A stretch of DNA of 32,500 nt from Acropora yongei. Its lineage: Eukaryota > Cnidaria > Anthozoa > Scleractinia > Acroporidae. The stretch lies in NCBI GenBank assembly GCA_014634225.1, contig BLFN01000027.1, forward strand, positions 1,165,315 through 1,197,814, read 5' to 3'. Of the stretch, positions 32,001 through 32,500 are shown one piece after another. The translations under genes were made by a program, and so were the position numbers. The notes under the pieces are model-generated. The model was not told the DNA's origin. It did no database searches and was given only the letters and a program-made list of their open reading frames with translations. Numbering within the stretch: the first letter of the stretch is position 1; every line of letters starts with the position of its first letter.

Positions 32001-32201
32001 CGCTGACCAGGGAATGCTCAGACCATTTGATCATGCGTGAGAATTCCAGTCCCTATTCAAAGACCACGTATTTACAGTGTGAATCGTATTCCAATCCTGT
32101 TACCTTTATTTCAAGAAGCAAGGATCTTTATGTCAAGTTCAGTTCGAAAACCAACGAAGAAATGGCTGATGGTTTTAAAATGTTCTACGTTACGTTTGAA
32201 G
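22960..32201 (+). CDS. SCUBE-like: SCUBE-like secreted EGF/CUB protein, 5' part (6 exons, continues past the window)
   Basis: Join of 22960-23023, 23247-23915, 29691-29810, 30060-30182, 30921-31541 and 31848-32201, about 650 residues, open at the right. SCUBE proteins are secreted or surface-bound glycoproteins that act as co-receptors or carriers in Hedgehog, BMP and growth-factor signalling. Order seen: signal peptide (1-20), an unrecognised domain (22-244), two six-Cys EGF modules (245-284, 285-325), a spacer with paired Cys (326-480), an ephrin-receptor-like GCC2/GCC3 motif (481-531, CLPGTYFD with further Cys), and a CUB domain (533-650) with ITSPNYPDPYP and ECVWNI. The spacer, Cys-rich motif and CUB order is diagnostic of SCUBE. 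Human SCUBEs have nine EGF repeats, so two EGFs behind a novel domain is unusual. All internal junctions are phase 1. The conserved SCUBE C-terminus should lie beyond the window. Confidence 0.85.
23247..23915 (+). CDS. SCUBE-like: SCUBE-like exon 2: unrecognised extracellular domain of 223 residues
   Basis: The acceptor ATTTAG ends at 23246 and the donor GTAAGGAC follows 23915 (phase 1 on both sides). The single-exon domain contains GLCDGQAVVQLDFSG, RLWTATIADTRMTYGFG, SNCASVQVYNRQFRIYT, three NxS/T sites and few Cys. It looks beta-rich and secreted. I cannot assign it to a named family. An alternative AG at 23255-23256 would break the reading phase. Confidence 0.8.
29009..29330. mobile_element. 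Terminal-inverted-repeat (MITE-like) element, copy 1
   Basis: It begins GGGGCCTGTTTCTCGAAAGT and continues CCCGAAACTTTTCGGG; it ends AAGTTTCGGGTCTTTTGAAA then AACGCACCCC, the imperfect inverted complement. The interior has two near-copies of a short unit (ACGAAACTTTGCAGTTATT near 29101 and ACGAAATTTTGCAGTTATT near 29193). There is no coding potential. Confidence 0.6.
29331..29553. mobile_element. Terminal-inverted-repeat (MITE-like) element, copy 2, abutting copy 1
   Basis: It begins GGGGCCTGTTTCTTGAAAGT immediately after copy 1 and ends CCCGAGAAGTTTCGGGACTT then TTGAGAACC near 29552. The interior differs from copy 1 and has its own imperfect palindrome (GCAATCCTCTTG with AAGAGGATCGC). It ends about 140 bases before EGF exon 3. 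Confidence 0.6.
29691..29810 (+). CDS. SCUBE-like: SCUBE-like exon 3: EGF module 1
   Basis: The acceptor ATCATAG ends at 29690 and the donor GTAGTT follows 29810; phase 1-1. The module starts DSICTSGTHGCHRNANC and ends CKPGFRGDGRQC, with six Cys in EGF spacing and the GFxGDG signature of calcium-binding-type EGFs. It is too short to show as a long open frame. Confidence 0.88.
30060..30182 (+). CDS. SCUBE-like: SCUBE-like exon 4: EGF module 2
   Basis: The acceptor GCAACAG ends at 30059 and the donor GTGAGT follows 30182; phase 1-1. It encodes DPCSIDNGGCHHIC, then SCSCNEGFKLHPNLRDC, an EGF with six Cys of the NGGC-xx-xC type common in SCUBE, LRP and fibulin proteins. Confidence 0.92.
30330..30735 (+). 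repeat. Repeat built on AATAAGCGCCC motifs in SCUBE-like intron 4
   Basis: Variants of AATAAGCGCCC occur near 30330, 30346, 30379, 30690 and 30720, all in the same orientation and several preceded by CCTCGAATAAG or CCTCAAG. The clusters bracket a 290-base AT-rich middle, so direct rather than inverted repeats bound it. The class is unknown. Confidence 0.45.
30921..31541 (+). CDS. SCUBE-like: SCUBE-like exon 5: spacer and GCC2/GCC3 Cys-rich motif
   Basis: The acceptor TGTACAG ends at 30920 and the donor GTAAATAA follows 31541; phase 1-1, 207 codons. A Lys/Arg-rich, largely alpha/beta spacer with three Cys pairs or clusters (VCNFPC, FCNNTCLKC) precedes RCLPGTYFD, CENCSRGSYQP and CFRCP, which match the Cys-rich motif before the CUB domain in SCUBEs. 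Confidence 0.9.
31848..32201 (+). CDS. SCUBE-like: SCUBE-like exon 6: CUB domain
   Basis: The acceptor TTTTAG ends at 31847 and the donor GTGAGG follows 32201; phase 1-1, 118 codons. It encodes VCGGNLTSMTGVITSPNYP, ECVWNI, RECSDHLIMR, YLQCES and FISRSKDLYVKF, matching the SCUBE-type CUB closely in order and spacing. There is one additional Cys (NIRC) beyond the usual four. Confidence 0.95.
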
Positions 32202-32500
32202 GTGAGGCTTGAACAAACAGTGCATATTCAGAAAGCAGTATTCCTTCCCGTTCATGTCATGGCTATGGTAGCAAGTTGTTAGATGTACGATTAACTTTGA
32301 TAGATGTAACGTGTCCAGTGCGTAATCTTGGGTTTAACTTAATGTTTCTGTTTGTGTTTAGGTATTTCTAGCTAGGATTGGGGTTATTGTTTCTGAATGA
32401 TTTTCCTTTGGGTGTTGTCGTTAAAACCTTAAATTCGGAAAGTTCGCGTTGTCATTTGGCAGACTACCGTGAAGTCAAAGAATTGTGCTTAAGTTCGTGC
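32202..32500. other. Right edge: intron of the SCUBE-like gene
   Basis: Follows the CUB exon donor. No further acceptor with an in-phase coding segment is evident, so the C-terminal exon or exons lie outside the window. Confidence 0.55.

Noticed and set aside
1..32500. Prokaryotic features: operons, CRISPR arrays, phage or plasmid genes
   Set aside because: Introns with consensus splice sites, metazoan domain families and the absence of any compact gene arrays exclude a prokaryotic reading; no regularly spaced repeat array is present.

Overview
The window reads as animal nuclear DNA. It is AT-rich and intron-rich, with GT-AG introns, long non-coding stretches and many small fold-back repeats. 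The two recognisable genes encode secreted or cell-surface metazoan families (arylsulfatase B and SCUBE). The repeat styles and the gene content suggest a cnidarian, most likely a stony coral. The organism call is inference; the gene families are read from the sequence.

Layout. 1-2229: no supported gene; a hammerhead-ribozyme-like motif on the minus strand at 107-136 and a degraded tRNA-derived SINE-like stretch at about 600-1025. 2230-2952: one unrecognised open frame, charged and helix-rich, about 200-227 residues. 4436-12871: a complete eight-exon arylsulfatase-B-like gene on the + strand. The exons join without a frame break (3243 nt, 1080 residues plus stop). The protein has a signal peptide, a full sulfatase domain, a stalk of about 510 residues absent from human ARSB, and a C-terminal membrane segment. 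The formylglycine cysteine is replaced by Asp and the active-site His of the second signature by Gln, so it looks like a membrane-tethered pseudo-sulfatase. Its introns carry an element with inverted repeats and a RecQ-helicase-like fragment (about 7735-8180), a SINE-like copy (about 8875-9030), a fold-back element (10172-10318) and a hairpin (7155-7196).

12872-22959: about 10 kb without a supported gene, holding a likely poly(A) signal, a long inverted repeat at 13028-13449 and small hairpins. 22960-32201: the 5' part of a SCUBE-like gene on the + strand, six coding exons, open at the right edge. It has a signal peptide, an unrecognised domain of about 220 residues, two EGF modules, a cysteine-containing spacer, an ephrin-receptor-like GCC2/GCC3 motif and a SCUBE-type CUB domain. 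All internal junctions are phase 1. Its introns contain two adjacent terminal-inverted-repeat elements (29009-29553) and a repeat built on an AATAAGCGCCC motif (30330-30735).

Both recognised genes make extracellular proteins, but nothing in the sequence shows that they work together. The strongest leads are the doubly substituted, membrane-anchored arylsulfatase B and the SCUBE-like protein with an unfamiliar N-terminal domain in place of most of the EGF array.
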